Counted from the first letter of the stretch, positions 16,028 to 24,722 are shown. The stretch is DNA of 64,000 nucleotides from JANOBD01 sp031411495 (GCA_031411495.1 JANOBD010000212.1:1-64000); one strand, 5' to 3'. Translations and numbers: made by a program. The notes: a model not told the origin generated them from the letters alone.

Positions 16028-16434
16028 TTCGCCACCTCCGGAAAAAGGAGCTTCGATTCGACCTGGTTCATCAACTGAAGTTGCTGCAGTGCGGCATCGA
16101 TCGTCGCGAGGTTGGACTCGATCGTGGCCTGGCCTTGTCTTTGCGACTGCTTCTGTTCATTCAGCGCATCGCGCGCCAGTGCGTAGGCCTTGCGATGCGC
16201 GATGACCCAGTCGGCCGTCAGCGATCGGCGCGCGTTCACATCGGCATCGAACGCCGAATCCAGCCGCGTAAGCTGCGCATCCGACAGGCGATCGATGACC
16301 TGCTGTCTGGCGATCGTCGCCTGCCGCGTGATCTCAATGCCGCGGCGGACCTGCGCGGTGAGATCGATCTTGGCCCGCGTATAGCTCGCGCAGCCCGAGG
16401 CGAGCACAAGGAGAATCAGAGCAGAGCATCTCAT
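16024..16434 (-). CDS. Lipoprotein in virion-type operon, possible spanin-like
   Basis: The ATG at 16434 overlaps the upstream stop (ATGA). The 136-residue product begins MRCSALILLVLASGCASYTRAK, a lipoprotein signal with the lipobox LASGC, so the mature protein would be anchored at Cys15. The remainder is a long helical, Gln/Ala-rich coil (EITRQATIARQQVIDRLSDA, NEQKQSQRQGQATIE). A small lipoprotein with a coiled-coil body right after a membrane-anchored coil protein recalls i-spanin/o-spanin pairs in phage lysis modules. This assignment rests on architecture and order only. Confidence 0.65.
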   Translation of the reverse strand: MRCSALILLVLASGCASYTRAKIDLTAQVRRGIEITRQATIARQQVIDRLSDAQLTRLDSAFDADVNARRSLTADWVIAHRKAYALARDALNEQKQSQRQGQATIESNLATIDAALQQLQLMNQVESKLLFPEVAK

Positions 16435-16688
16435 GCCGCCTCCTTTCGTCCCTGTTCGATGGCGCTGGTGAGGCGCGTCATCGCCTGCGTGTTCTGCTGG
16501 ACGATCTCCACGAGCGCATCGAGCTGAATGCGATCGCCCATGATCCGCTGGTGGGAGGAAGTGAGTTGCTCCTCGCGCGTGCGGCTGGTGTTTCGCTCCC
16601 ACAGCCACATCGCGCCCATCAGCCCGGCCGCGCCGAGACTGGCGATGTCGGAGAAGACCGGAACGCTTTGAGAAAGAATGAACACCAT
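16431..16688 (-). CDS. Holin-like or anchor-type small membrane protein
   Basis: This 85-residue protein has one hydrophobic segment (about residues 12-30, FSDIASLGAAGLMGAMWLW) followed by a hydrophilic coil (RTREEQLTSSHQRIMGDRIQ and VEIVQQNTQAMTRLTSAIEQ). This resembles phage membrane proteins of the XhlA/holin-accessory or inner-membrane spanin type. A strong GGAGG site precedes the ATG. Its stop overlaps the start of the lipoprotein gene (ATGA), so both are co-translated. Confidence 0.65.
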   Translation of the reverse strand: MVFILSQSVPVFSDIASLGAAGLMGAMWLWERNTSRTREEQLTSSHQRIMGDRIQLDALVEIVQQNTQAMTRLTSAIEQGRKEAA

Positions 16689-16713
16689 GGCTGGCCTCCG
16701 GGGAAAGGGTGAT

Positions 16714-17448
16714 TCAGATCCGCGCGAAGTGGATGACGCGCAGGTGGCGCGTGCAGTTCACGATTCCGTCGCCGTCGGTGTCGATCTCCGCGATGACGCC
16801 GCGAAGCGATTTGCGGTACAGCCGCTCGTAGAGTTCGGCACGGATGATCAGGTCGGCGCGGTTCTCGAACGATGCGGTCGACATCGCGGAGTAGATCATG
16901 TGGAGCGTGCCCAGCACGCACGGCTTGCGAAACGCCTCGACGTTGAGGATCTCGCTGCTCCCGCCCGGTTCGACGCCGGCCATGCGCGAGAGAAGGTCAC
17001 TCACGATCTTTCGCTGCGGGAAGAAGCTGCGGACGGCGACAGCCAGGTCGGTGCCGGCGCCGGGTGAAACGGGAAGCGGCGGCGCCTCGTCAAGCCCGTC
17101 GTAGATCACGCTGAGTGTGCACGTGGTGGCCGAATCGACGGAGACGATCGGGAAGCAGCCGACGATCGGGCCGCTCAGGCAGGCGATGAAACCGGCGCGA
17201 ACGCGCGCGGTCGAGAGCGAGCCGCTGGCGAGGGTCAACGTCGTGCCGCTCACCGAACCGGTGCCGTTGAATAGGGTCTGCGTGGAAAAGGCCGCTTCCG
17301 CGGCGATCTGTGGCTCCCAGCGGAGCAGGTCGATGTCGGTACAAAGCATGGCAAGCTCGCTTTCGGACTGAGGGGTAATCGGATCAACATGAAAACGCCG
17401 CCGGGCAAGATGAAGATCGAACGTGAAGGGGTTCGGGATCGATCTCAT
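16714..17448 (-). CDS. Putative virion structural/connector protein
   Basis: This 244-residue product lies directly after the major capsid gene in the operon. A second ATG at 17349 (MLCTDIDLLRWEPQIAAEAA) is a possible start, giving 211 residues; neither has a clear ribosome site. The body has an Ig-like strand run (GTGSVSGTTLTLASGSL, CTLSVIYDGLDEAPPLP), then helical parts (VAVRSFFPQRKIVSDLLSRM) and a C-terminal part with a calcium-loop-like DTDGDGIVNC. Genes in this position in phages are usually head completion or connector proteins. The family is not recognised. Confidence 0.55.
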   Translation of the reverse strand: MRSIPNPFTFDLHLARRRFHVDPITPQSESELAMLCTDIDLLRWEPQIAAEAAFSTQTLFNGTGSVSGTTLTLASGSLSTARVRAGFIACLSGPIVGCFPIVSVDSATTCTLSVIYDGLDEAPPLPVSPGAGTDLAVAVRSFFPQRKIVSDLLSRMAGVEPGGSSEILNVEAFRKPCVLGTLHMIYSAMSTASFENRADLIIRAELYERLYRKSLRGVIAEIDTDGDGIVNCTRHLRVIHFARI

Positions 17449-17486
17449 CCGCCCGGCGACGACGAAAGGTCTGCACTACTCGGTCT

Positions 17487-17522
17487 GGCCGCGGATCACT
17501 CCGTGAGGCCGCGGATCACTCC
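17487..17522. repeat. 16-base tandem duplication at the major capsid gene stop codon
   Basis: GGCCGCGGATCACTCC occurs at 17487-17502 and again at 17507-17522, offset by 20 bases. On the minus strand the first copy read encodes the last residues of the capsid protein, and the second copy supplies the TGA stop in a shifted frame, so the current C-terminus lies inside the duplication. Confidence 0.8.
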
Positions 17523-18638
17523 ATGTGCGGCGGCGTTGCGCAGCTCGAGCGTGTACTCGCCGATGAGCTGGCCGCTTTCACGGTCGCCGGTGCTGGCGAG
17601 CGGCTTGTAATGAAAGCTCCGCCCCGCGAGCGGCAGGACATCGATACGGCTGCTGTCGAGCAGCAGCACCGTGCCGGTCGGCACGTATCGCGAGAGCACC
17701 ACCCGGCAGACGCCGAAGTCACTCTCGTATGAACTCACCATGTCCTTGAAGGATTCGTTCACCGAGAAGAAGCGGCGGTTGGTGGCGACGAACTGGTTGA
17801 TGCGCCGCTTCTCACGCCCGTTCACGACGATCAGGTCGATGTTGCTCGCCGCGTTCTGCCAGATCGAACGCAGCGCGAAGTTGAGCATCGGCTCGGTGAG
17901 ATACGCATCGGATGGCATCCCGCCCTCGTCGGGGACGAATGCGGATGCGTCCAGAAAGGAGCGGATGCCGCGCATGGTTCGCCGCACGGTCGATGAACCC
18001 TGCGGATTCGCCGCCGGCGCGACGCCATTGACGACGCTGTTCTCCAGGTCACGCAGCAGTTCCCGCAGGCGAAGCGTCTTCTGGTAATCCAGTTCGTCCT
18101 TCACGCCGAGCTGTTTCACAGCGAGTTCCGAACCGCTCACTTCGCATGTGGCCGAGAAGATCTGCGTGTAGTTGGTCTTTCGGACGCGATTGGTGAATCG
18201 CGCGTCGATCGCGTCGCCGCCTTCGAGCCCGGCATTGCCGAGGTTGATCAGTTCGGTGCCGCCGGCGATAGTCGAGGTATCGCTGGAGCCGTACTGACGC
18301 GAAACGGTGAGCGTGCTCGTGCCGGTGTTGATGGCCGTGACGAGGATGCGCTCGGCCGCATCACTCACCACGAGTTGGTCGCCGACACGAACGCGCGACA
18401 CATCATCGATCGTCAGCGACGTGGAGCTGGAGGTGGAGACGACCGTGACGATGTTGGAAATCGTCGTGTCCTCCAGCCATTCGTGGACGGTCGATCGCGC
18501 CACCCGCTTCGCTTCGCCAATGGTCGCCAGCAGAGGCGTTTCGTGCTGCGAGAGAATCGAAACGAGATCGGATACATCGTCGGCGATTTCCGGCAGTGTC
18601 GCGCCGGCCGAATACGTTGCCTTTCCTGAGAACGACAT
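17496..18638 (-). CDS. Phage major capsid protein, SU10/DUF5309-like (HK97 fold)
   Basis: This 380-residue protein begins MSFSGKATYSAGATLPEIAD. The N-arm (DVSDLVSILSQHETPLLATIG) and EWLEDT, a strand-rich inserted domain (about residues 65-135: VGDQLVVSDAAERILVTAIN, LTVSRQYGSS), then the core with helical LRELLRDLENSVVNGV, a DAYLTEPMLNFALRSIW segment and the C-terminal strand SGQLIGEYTLELRN fit DUF5309/SU10-type capsid proteins. In phages these assemble the icosahedral head. It follows a portal gene and a 57-residue gene in the same operon. No maturation protease is seen. Confidence 0.85.
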   Translation of the reverse strand: MSFSGKATYSAGATLPEIADDVSDLVSILSQHETPLLATIGEAKRVARSTVHEWLEDTTISNIVTVVSTSSSTSLTIDDVSRVRVGDQLVVSDAAERILVTAINTGTSTLTVSRQYGSSDTSTIAGGTELINLGNAGLEGGDAIDARFTNRVRKTNYTQIFSATCEVSGSELAVKQLGVKDELDYQKTLRLRELLRDLENSVVNGVAPAANPQGSSTVRRTMRGIRSFLDASAFVPDEGGMPSDAYLTEPMLNFALRSIWQNAASNIDLIVVNGREKRRINQFVATNRRFFSVNESFKDMVSSYESDFGVCRVVLSRYVPTGTVLLLDSSRIDVLPLAGRSFHYKPLASTGDRESGQLIGEYTLELRNAAAHGVIRGLTE

Positions 18639-18692
18639 GGTGTGCTCCTGATAAAAGGTGATTCGATGAACAGAGTGACTTCAGCCTCGACT

Positions 18693-18866
18693 TCACCGCA
18701 CGGTGCGGCGAAGACGCAGGTACTCTTCGAGCAGGCGCGGCGTGTAGCGCTCGGCCAGTTCCCTGGCCATTCGCAACAGGTCGGCCCGCGGGTCTTGCGG
18801 ACTCTCGGCGACGCGCTCCGCCGGTGGCGGGCAATCACACTGCGGGTGGGACTCGGACTCAGACAT
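18693..18866 (-). CDS. Small protein between portal and capsid genes
   Basis: The start is taken at the ATG at 18866 (MSESESHPQCDCPPPAERV). The 57-residue product has a short CDC motif and a charged helical C-terminus (LRMARELAERYTPRLLEEYL). It fills the gap between portal and major capsid genes, where phages often carry scaffold, head-decoration or protease genes. It is too short for a known protease or scaffold. It begins about 42 bases after the portal stop and ends 55 bases before the capsid start. Confidence 0.5.
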   Translation of the reverse strand: MSESESHPQCDCPPPAERVAESPQDPRADLLRMARELAERYTPRLLEEYLRLRRTVR

Positions 18867-18908
18867 CACGCACCTCCATTGGGGTTGAAGAAACACGCGA
18901 GACGTTGA

Positions 18909-20489
18909 TCAAGCGGCGGTCTGGCTCTCGACCGCGTCGCGTTGGGTGTTGGCGGGGTAGCCGAGCTCACGGGCGATCTGCTTCGGATCGATGCCCAGGT
19001 CCTGCTTCGACTTGGCTTCGTCCAGCCGGTCCTGCTCGTTGGCGGGGATCGGGCTTGGCCAGTGGATGTCAATGCCCCGTTCGGCGCCATCGGTTGCGAA
19101 CAGCCCGGCACGGTCGAGCCAGGCGAGAGCGAGGTCGCACATCTGCGCGATCGCGGTGCCGTAGGTGGTTCGCTTGCGTTCGGTTCGGCCCAGCAGTGCC
19201 AGCAGCGTCACGCGCATCGCCGCGGCGCTGCTGAGCCGGCCGATGCGCCCCTTGATCGCGCCGGCGGCGATCGGTGAGACGCCGCTGGTCTTATCCATCG
19301 CTTCTCGGATGTCATCGATGTGCGCCTGCTCGTTCGGGCATTCGCTGTCGCCGCCGAACTCGATGATCTGCGCGTTCTCGTTGTCGGTCGTGTACATCCT
19401 GCCCGGGCCGATCGGCAGCTTCGTAGAGTCTTCAATCCCCTTGCCCAGGTACATCTTGAAGGACTGCATCGTGATCCGATACGCGCGATCGGACAGCCGC
19501 GTGTTGAGTTCATCCTGAAGCGGCACCAGCGGGTCGACATCGCTCGCCCCTTCGTACGAAAACGGGACGGCGGTGTTCTGGATGTGAACCAGTGGCAGCC
19601 GGCCAATGGAGATCGCGCCTTCATCGGTCAGGCGTTCGTTGTCATAGCGCTGCCAGCGCGTCGGCGTGATCAGCTCGAGCGCCCAGTGTTCGCCGTGATT
19701 CGCAGGCGTCGATCGCAGGATGATCTGGTTGAGCGCGTCCATCCAGGTCGTCTCGCTCGGCGCGTTCGGCGCGGCGCATTGGTAATACTGAACAAACGCG
19801 ACCGCCTGACTCGGATCGATTCTGGAGAGAATCGGAAGTGACCGCGTCGGTTCGACGATCTCAAAGCGGACAGCTGATGCGAGCCGATCGAAGTCGACGT
19901 TGTCCCGCTGGGTCGCGACCGAATCGACCGGCGACGGCTCGCCAAGCTGCTGCAGTGGGCAGGGCTCGGGCGACGAGCCCGCGGATTCTTTAGTGGCGTC
20001 CGGCGCGGCGAACTTCACCAGCACGTCCACGTAACCATACACCGAGCCGATGAGCGCCAGCTTTTGAAAGAAGCTCACGCCGCCGTTGCGCGCCAGGATC
20101 TGTCGCAGGAGATGCTCGATGCAGGCGCGTCGCTGCGGATCGGACGCCGTCGAGTTGATCACCATCGGCTGGCCGAAGAGGAAGTCGATCATGGTGTCGA
20201 TTCGCCAGGCGATGTCGTTTTCGATGACGACCTCCTTGCGGACGATTTCGATGTCGGTGGTGTCCGCGGTGATGCGCGCCGGCAGTCCATACTCCTGCGC
20301 CTGGCGGTAAGGTCGGGAGGAAGAGCGGGGGTCGCGATGGGGCGTGCGCGGGTTGCGATAGTAATCCCACAGGCGTCGCAGCCGCGGCGTGGTCACCGCG
20401 CGGTGGGTTGCGAGCCGCTCGCGCAGCAGGTCGCCGTTGCCGCTGAGATCGGGATGGTCCAAGCCGAGTTGACGAAACTGAAAAGCCAT
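18909..20489 (-). CDS. Phage portal protein (SPP1 gp6-like)
   Basis: This 526-residue protein is the first gene of the virion-type operon. The N-terminal RLRRLWDYYRNPRTP, the segment VRKEVVIENDIAWRIDTMID and FLFGQPMVI are typical of the portal family, followed by a mixed core with YVDVLVKF, then VDPLVPLQDELNTRLSDRAY and KTSGVSPIAAGAIKGRIGRL near residue 410. A C-terminal crown segment follows (DRLDEAKSKQDLGIDPKQIA). Portals form the dodecameric DNA channel at one capsid vertex. The usual neighbouring terminase is absent here; the next gene upstream is on the other strand. Confidence 0.85.
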   Translation of the reverse strand: MAFQFRQLGLDHPDLSGNGDLLRERLATHRAVTTPRLRRLWDYYRNPRTPHRDPRSSSRPYRQAQEYGLPARITADTTDIEIVRKEVVIENDIAWRIDTMIDFLFGQPMVINSTASDPQRRACIEHLLRQILARNGGVSFFQKLALIGSVYGYVDVLVKFAAPDATKESAGSSPEPCPLQQLGEPSPVDSVATQRDNVDFDRLASAVRFEIVEPTRSLPILSRIDPSQAVAFVQYYQCAAPNAPSETTWMDALNQIILRSTPANHGEHWALELITPTRWQRYDNERLTDEGAISIGRLPLVHIQNTAVPFSYEGASDVDPLVPLQDELNTRLSDRAYRITMQSFKMYLGKGIEDSTKLPIGPGRMYTTDNENAQIIEFGGDSECPNEQAHIDDIREAMDKTSGVSPIAAGAIKGRIGRLSSAAAMRVTLLALLGRTERKRTTYGTAIAQMCDLALAWLDRAGLFATDGAERGIDIHWPSPIPANEQDRLDEAKSKQDLGIDPKQIARELGYPANTQRDAVESQTAA

Positions 20490-20529
20490 GGTCGCGCCTC
20501 CGAAAAGTGACTGGTGTCAACTCACCGGG

Positions 20530-20565
20530 GCGCGCTGCGCAAATGCGCGCTTTCGCGCAGCGCGC
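20530..20565. repeat. Perfect 11-bp stem-loop between the virion operon and the ATPase gene
   Basis: GCGCGCTGCGC (20530-20540) pairs exactly with GCGCAGCGCGC (20555-20565) around a 14-base loop that itself contains GCGCGC. It sits 41 bases upstream of the portal start and 112 bases upstream of the ATPase start. No T-run follows, so it is not a standard terminator. Confidence 0.75.
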
Positions 20566-20676
20566 GATTGCGGCGAGCTGGCATAAACCCTGACCTGTTT
20601 AAGGTCTGTGACTGCGATCCAATCTCATTTTCGTGATCGCATTGCGTCTGATGGGGGCGCGCCGTAGGGTCGGATC

Positions 20677-22593
20677 ATGCGTGTTCCCAAGCTGCTGATC
20701 CCGATTTTCGCCGGTGGCCTGCTGCTCCTGGCGGGATGGGGAACCCACGTGCTTGGCGGGCCAGATTGGCTGCGCGTGTCGTTGATCCTGTTGAGCGTCG
20801 TGTTGACGAGCCTGCGGACGTTTCCTGAAGCGATCGATCGCCTGAAGCACTTCACGCTCGATGTCGACGTGCTCATGTTCGCGGCTGCCATCGGCGCCTC
20901 CTCGCTGGGCGCGTTTGAAGAAGGAGCGCTGCTGCTGTTCCTCTTCGGCCTCGGTCATGCCGGCGAAGAACTCGCCACCGGCCGCTCGCGCCGCGCCATC
21001 GAAGCCCTCACGCGACTTGCCCCCGAATCGGCAATGCGCCTGGACGAAAACGGGCAAGGCCAGCTCGTGAAGCTCGATGAACTCGCCGTCGGCGATCGCG
21101 TGCGCGTCAAGCCGTTCGATCGCATGCCGATCGACGGCGAAATCATCGAAGGCAGCAGCGATGTCGATGAGTCGAGCCTTACCGGCGAAAGCGTGCCGAT
21201 CTCGAAGTCCGTTGCCGCCTCCGTTTTTGCCGGAACGATGAACGGCGCCGGGATGCTCGTGATCAAGACGACGCGTCTGGCCAGCGATTCCACGCTCGCA
21301 CGCATCATCAAGCTCGTCGAGGATGCCCAGTCACAAAAGAGCCCGACGCAGCTGTTTACCGACAAGATCGAGCGGTTCTACGTCCCGTCCGTGATGATCC
21401 TGACGCTCCTGTTGATCGTCGTGCCACCTTCCTTCGGATGGACATCCCACAAGAGTCCGCAGCATCCGTGGGGCGGCTGGTTTTATCAGGCGATGGCGTT
21501 TCTGACGGCAGCCAGCCCATGTGCGCTGGCGATCGGCACGCCGACCGCAATCCTCTGCGGCATTGCCCATGCCGCAAAGATCGGCGTGCTCATCAAGGGC
21601 GGCGCCCACCTCGAAACGCTCGGAAAAATCAGGGCGATCGCGTTCGATAAGACCGGTACGCTCACCACCGGAAAGCCGACCGTCGATCGGATCGTTGCGG
21701 TGGATTCGATCTCCATCGCCGATGCGATGCGACTGGCGGCGGCGGTCGATCAGCACACCTCGCACCCGTTTGCCGCGTCGATCGTGAAGGCCGCTCGCGA
21801 AAGAATGCCGAACGCGGAAAACAACGGCCATCTGCCTGACGTCGACGATCTCATCCAGATTCCCGGCGAGGGCGCGACCGGCCGCGTGGAAGGGCAACGC
21901 ATCGGCGTCGGCAAGTCGACGCTCGCCGGTCCGATCGACAGATGGCCGGCCCTGCTGCGCGAATCCCACCAATCGATGCAGAACGAGGGCCTGGCAACCG
22001 CGACGGTCACACGCGAGGGCCTGCCTGTTGCCGTGATCGGACTGCTGGACAAGCCCCGCGAACAGGCGATCGCGACCATCAAGCGACTTCACGAGATCGG
22101 CGTCACCGAGCTCTCGATGCTCACTGGAGATCACCACGCCGTCGCCCAGACGATTGCGACCCGGCTCGGCATCGACCACGTTCATGCCGATCTCCTTCCG
22201 AAGCAGAAGCTCGAAATCATCGACAGCCTGATGAAAGAGCATCGGTACGTGGCGATGATCGGCGACGGGGTGAACGATGCGCCGGCGCTCGCGAAGGCAA
22301 GCCTGGGGATCGCGATGGGCGCCGCCGCCGGCCACGGCGCTGCCGATGTCGCCATCGAAACCGCCGACGTCGTCCTCATGGGCCAGGACATCATGCGACT
22401 CGCCGACGCGATCGAACTGGCGCGAAAGGCCCGCAGAGTGATCGCGCAGAACCTGATCATCGCACTCGGCGTGATCTGCGTGGTCGCACCGATCGCGGCT
22501 TTGGGCTTCGCGGGGCTCGGATGGGCCGTCGTCCTTCACGAGGGATCGACCGTCGTCGTCGTCCTCAACTCGCTCCGCATTCTTCGCAAGTAA
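20677..22593 (+). CDS. P1B-type heavy-metal translocating ATPase, P1B-4-like
   Basis: This 638-residue protein lacks the N-terminal metal-binding domain of CopA/ZntA. It has the P-type signatures SLTGESVPISKS (actuator TGE), FDKTGTLTTG with the phosphorylated Asp, SHPFAASI (HP motif) and MIGDGVNDAPALAKA. The TM4 signature is SPC (TAASPCALAIGTP) rather than CPC, and the last membrane region carries VLHEGSTVVVVLNSLRIL, which is the combination typical of the P1B-4 subgroup that exports Co2+ or Fe2+. Substrate is therefore inferred. About six transmembrane segments are visible. The gene is monocistronic, divergent from the portal operon. Confidence 0.9.
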   Translation: MRVPKLLIPIFAGGLLLLAGWGTHVLGGPDWLRVSLILLSVVLTSLRTFPEAIDRLKHFTLDVDVLMFAAAIGASSLGAFEEGALLLFLFGLGHAGEELATGRSRRAIEALTRLAPESAMRLDENGQGQLVKLDELAVGDRVRVKPFDRMPIDGEIIEGSSDVDESSLTGESVPISKSVAASVFAGTMNGAGMLVIKTTRLASDSTLARIIKLVEDAQSQKSPTQLFTDKIERFYVPSVMILTLLLIVVPPSFGWTSHKSPQHPWGGWFYQAMAFLTAASPCALAIGTPTAILCGIAHAAKIGVLIKGGAHLETLGKIRAIAFDKTGTLTTGKPTVDRIVAVDSISIADAMRLAAAVDQHTSHPFAASIVKAARERMPNAENNGHLPDVDDLIQIPGEGATGRVEGQRIGVGKSTLAGPIDRWPALLRESHQSMQNEGLATATVTREGLPVAVIGLLDKPREQAIATIKRLHEIGVTELSMLTGDHHAVAQTIATRLGIDHVHADLLPKQKLEIIDSLMKEHRYVAMIGDGVNDAPALAKASLGIAMGAAAGHGAADVAIETADVVLMGQDIMRLADAIELARKARRVIAQNLIIALGVICVVAPIAALGFAGLGWAVVLHEGSTVVVVLNSLRILRK

Positions 22594-23050
22594 CGGTCGT
22601 CGACATCCGCCGACGCAAGTCCGCGCCGAACGGCGTGACGAGAAGTGCGCGGCGTTCACGCAGCCTTTGCGCCGTCCGATAAATCTGCTCGAAACGCCCC
22701 CGCCAGCAGTTTGAAGAGAAACACGTGTATTTCGGCGGCGAGCGGGGCATCAGCGCTTCGAGCCGCGTTCGTGTCACCGCGCCGCGGCGGCCCATACAGG
22801 TCCAACGGCTTTTCTCGGACGTCATAAAACCGCGAAATCTTTCTTCAGGAGTAAAGAATCTCAGGTCGAAAGTTCGCCCTGACGCGGTTGGTGTCGGGCT
22901 CAACACATTGAAGTTGGGCCTCGGATGACCGAATCGCGATGACTCGGAGCGTCGGCATGAGGCCGAATGGCTTCCCGAATCAGTAACCAGGGTGTTTACG
23001 CCGGAGCGATCAATTCGATGCGTCGCCGGCATGAACAAAGGAGTTCTTCG
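22594..23050. other. Intergenic region of about 460 bases, no gene seen
   Basis: No frame is convincing between the ATPase gene and the DUF11 lipoprotein gene. The segment has a slightly lower GC content near 22830-22870 and presumably holds the promoter of the lipoprotein gene. No clear terminator or riboswitch could be recognised. Confidence 0.4.
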
Positions 23051-24643
23051 ATGCGTAGCGTAATGGACATTTCAGCAACAGCTCGAGGCCGCATGATGCG
23101 TGCCGGGCTTTTCACCGCGGCAGCCGCCGCACTCGTTTTTGCGACGGGTTGCACCAAGACCACACAGGGCACGCGCGGCCCGACCACCGCGCCGGTGACG
23201 AAGGGCAGCCTCTTCGCGCCGCCGCCGACGGTCACCACCACCGCCGGCATGATCAAGGGCACGATGGCGTATCCCACCGGCGATCCGAAGACGAGCGCGC
23301 TATTGCTCGAAAAGAACGTGCCGGCGGAAGTCATCGCCAACAAGCCTTATGAGTATCTGCTCACCGTCACCAACGTCTCGAGTGCCAAGCTCGACAACGT
23401 CGTGATCCACGAGACGATCCCGGCCGGACTGAAACTCGGCGACAAGCTCGACGGCGCCGCGCTCAGCGTCGCCGACGGCAAGGCGGCGATCAGCGTGGGA
23501 TCGCTCGATGCCGGCGCGAGCAAGACGATCAAGGTTCCCGCCACCGCGACCGGCGCGGGCGCCGTCACCAACTGCGCGAGCGTGACCTACGACTCGGCAC
23601 TGTGCATGAACGTCAACGTCGTCGCCCCCGCGCTGGCGATGACCAAGACCTTGCCGGCCGACGTCATGCTCTGCGACGTCATCCCGATGAAGTTCAGCCT
23701 GACCAACAACGGCTCGGGCACCGCTCGGAACGTGAGACTCGTCGACAAGCTGCCCGAAGGGATGACCACCACCGACGGCAAGGCCGAGATCAACCTCCTG
23801 CTCGGCGACATCGCCGCAGGCCAGAGTGTGAATCGCGGCGTCGACGTGAAGGTCGCCAAGACCGGCGAGTACACCAACACGGCGGTCGCAACCGCGGACG
23901 ACGGTCTCAAGAGCGAAGCCACCTCGAAAGTTGCGGCGCATCAGCCGGTTCTCGTGGTCGAGAAGTCCGGTCCGACCAAGCAGTACGTCGGCGTGCCCTA
24001 CAACTACGACATCAAGGTCACCAACAAGGGTGATGCCGACGCGAAGGAAACCATCGTGACCGACACGCTGCCTGCCGGACTGCAGGCGACAGAAGCCAGC
24101 GACAACGGCCGCATCGCCGGCGGCAAGGTCGTGTGGAACCTCGGCAGCCTCGCGAAGGGCGCGAGCAAGGACCTCCGGCTCACCGTCAAGGGCACTGAAA
24201 CCACGACGGCGCGCAACACCGTCAGCGCCCAGGCCGTCTGTGCCGCGGTCGCCAGTGTGTCGGCCGAGACGCAACTCGTCGGCATCCCGGCGATCCTGCT
24301 CGAAGTCGTCGACAACCCGGATCCGGTCGCCGTTGGTGGAACCACCACCTACTCGATCACCGTCACCAACCAGGGCTCGGCGGTAGCGACCAACGTCAAA
24401 CTGGTCAGCGAACTCGAACAGCAGATGGAGTACGTCGAGAGCAAGGGCGACACCAACGGCAAGGCGAATGGCAAGACCATCAGCTTCGAGCCGCTCGCCA
24501 CGCTCGCGCCAAAAGCCCACGCCACCTGGACGGTCACCGTGAAGGCGATCGCCGAAGGCGACGTCCGCTTCAAGACGACCCTCACCAGTGACCAGCTCGG
24601 TCGCCCGGTGGACGAACTCGAATCGACGACTTTCTACAAGTGA
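23051..24643 (+). CDS. DUF11-repeat lipoprotein, OmcB-like
   Basis: The ATG at 23051 has AAGGAG 7-12 bases upstream, so I choose it over the open frame from 22967. The 530-residue product has a signal peptide with the lipobox VFATGC (mature at the Cys of ATGCTK) and then about four DUF11-type Ig-like repeats of roughly 110 residues each: VTNVSSAKLDNVVIHETIPA, FSLTNNGSGTARNVRLVDK, DIKVTNKGDADAKETIVTDT and ITVTNQGSAVATNVKLVSE. The same repeat occurs in chlamydial OmcB. The likely place is the outer face of the cell envelope. Confidence 0.85.
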   Translation: MRSVMDISATARGRMMRAGLFTAAAAALVFATGCTKTTQGTRGPTTAPVTKGSLFAPPPTVTTTAGMIKGTMAYPTGDPKTSALLLEKNVPAEVIANKPYEYLLTVTNVSSAKLDNVVIHETIPAGLKLGDKLDGAALSVADGKAAISVGSLDAGASKTIKVPATATGAGAVTNCASVTYDSALCMNVNVVAPALAMTKTLPADVMLCDVIPMKFSLTNNGSGTARNVRLVDKLPEGMTTTDGKAEINLLLGDIAAGQSVNRGVDVKVAKTGEYTNTAVATADDGLKSEATSKVAAHQPVLVVEKSGPTKQYVGVPYNYDIKVTNKGDADAKETIVTDTLPAGLQATEASDNGRIAGGKVVWNLGSLAKGASKDLRLTVKGTETTTARNTVSAQAVCAAVASVSAETQLVGIPAILLEVVDNPDPVAVGGTTTYSITVTNQGSAVATNVKLVSELEQQMEYVESKGDTNGKANGKTISFEPLATLAPKAHATWTVTVKAIAEGDVRFKTTLTSDQLGRPVDELESTTFYK

Positions 24644-24682
24644 TCGATCGGCAAGGAAGACCTGTCTGAACGTTACGCATCG

Positions 24683-24722
24683 AAGCCGCCTCATGGCCGC
24701 CCTGGCCATGGGGCGGTTCTTC
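24683..24722 (+). terminator. Terminator-like hairpin after the DUF11 lipoprotein gene
   Basis: GCCGCCTCATGGCC pairs with GGCCATGGGGCGG (one G-U mismatch) around GCCCT, followed by TTCTTCG. The T-run is weak. Confidence 0.55.

Noticed and set aside
21331..22659. A 442-codon minus-strand frame.
   Set aside because: It is antisense to the P-type ATPase gene.
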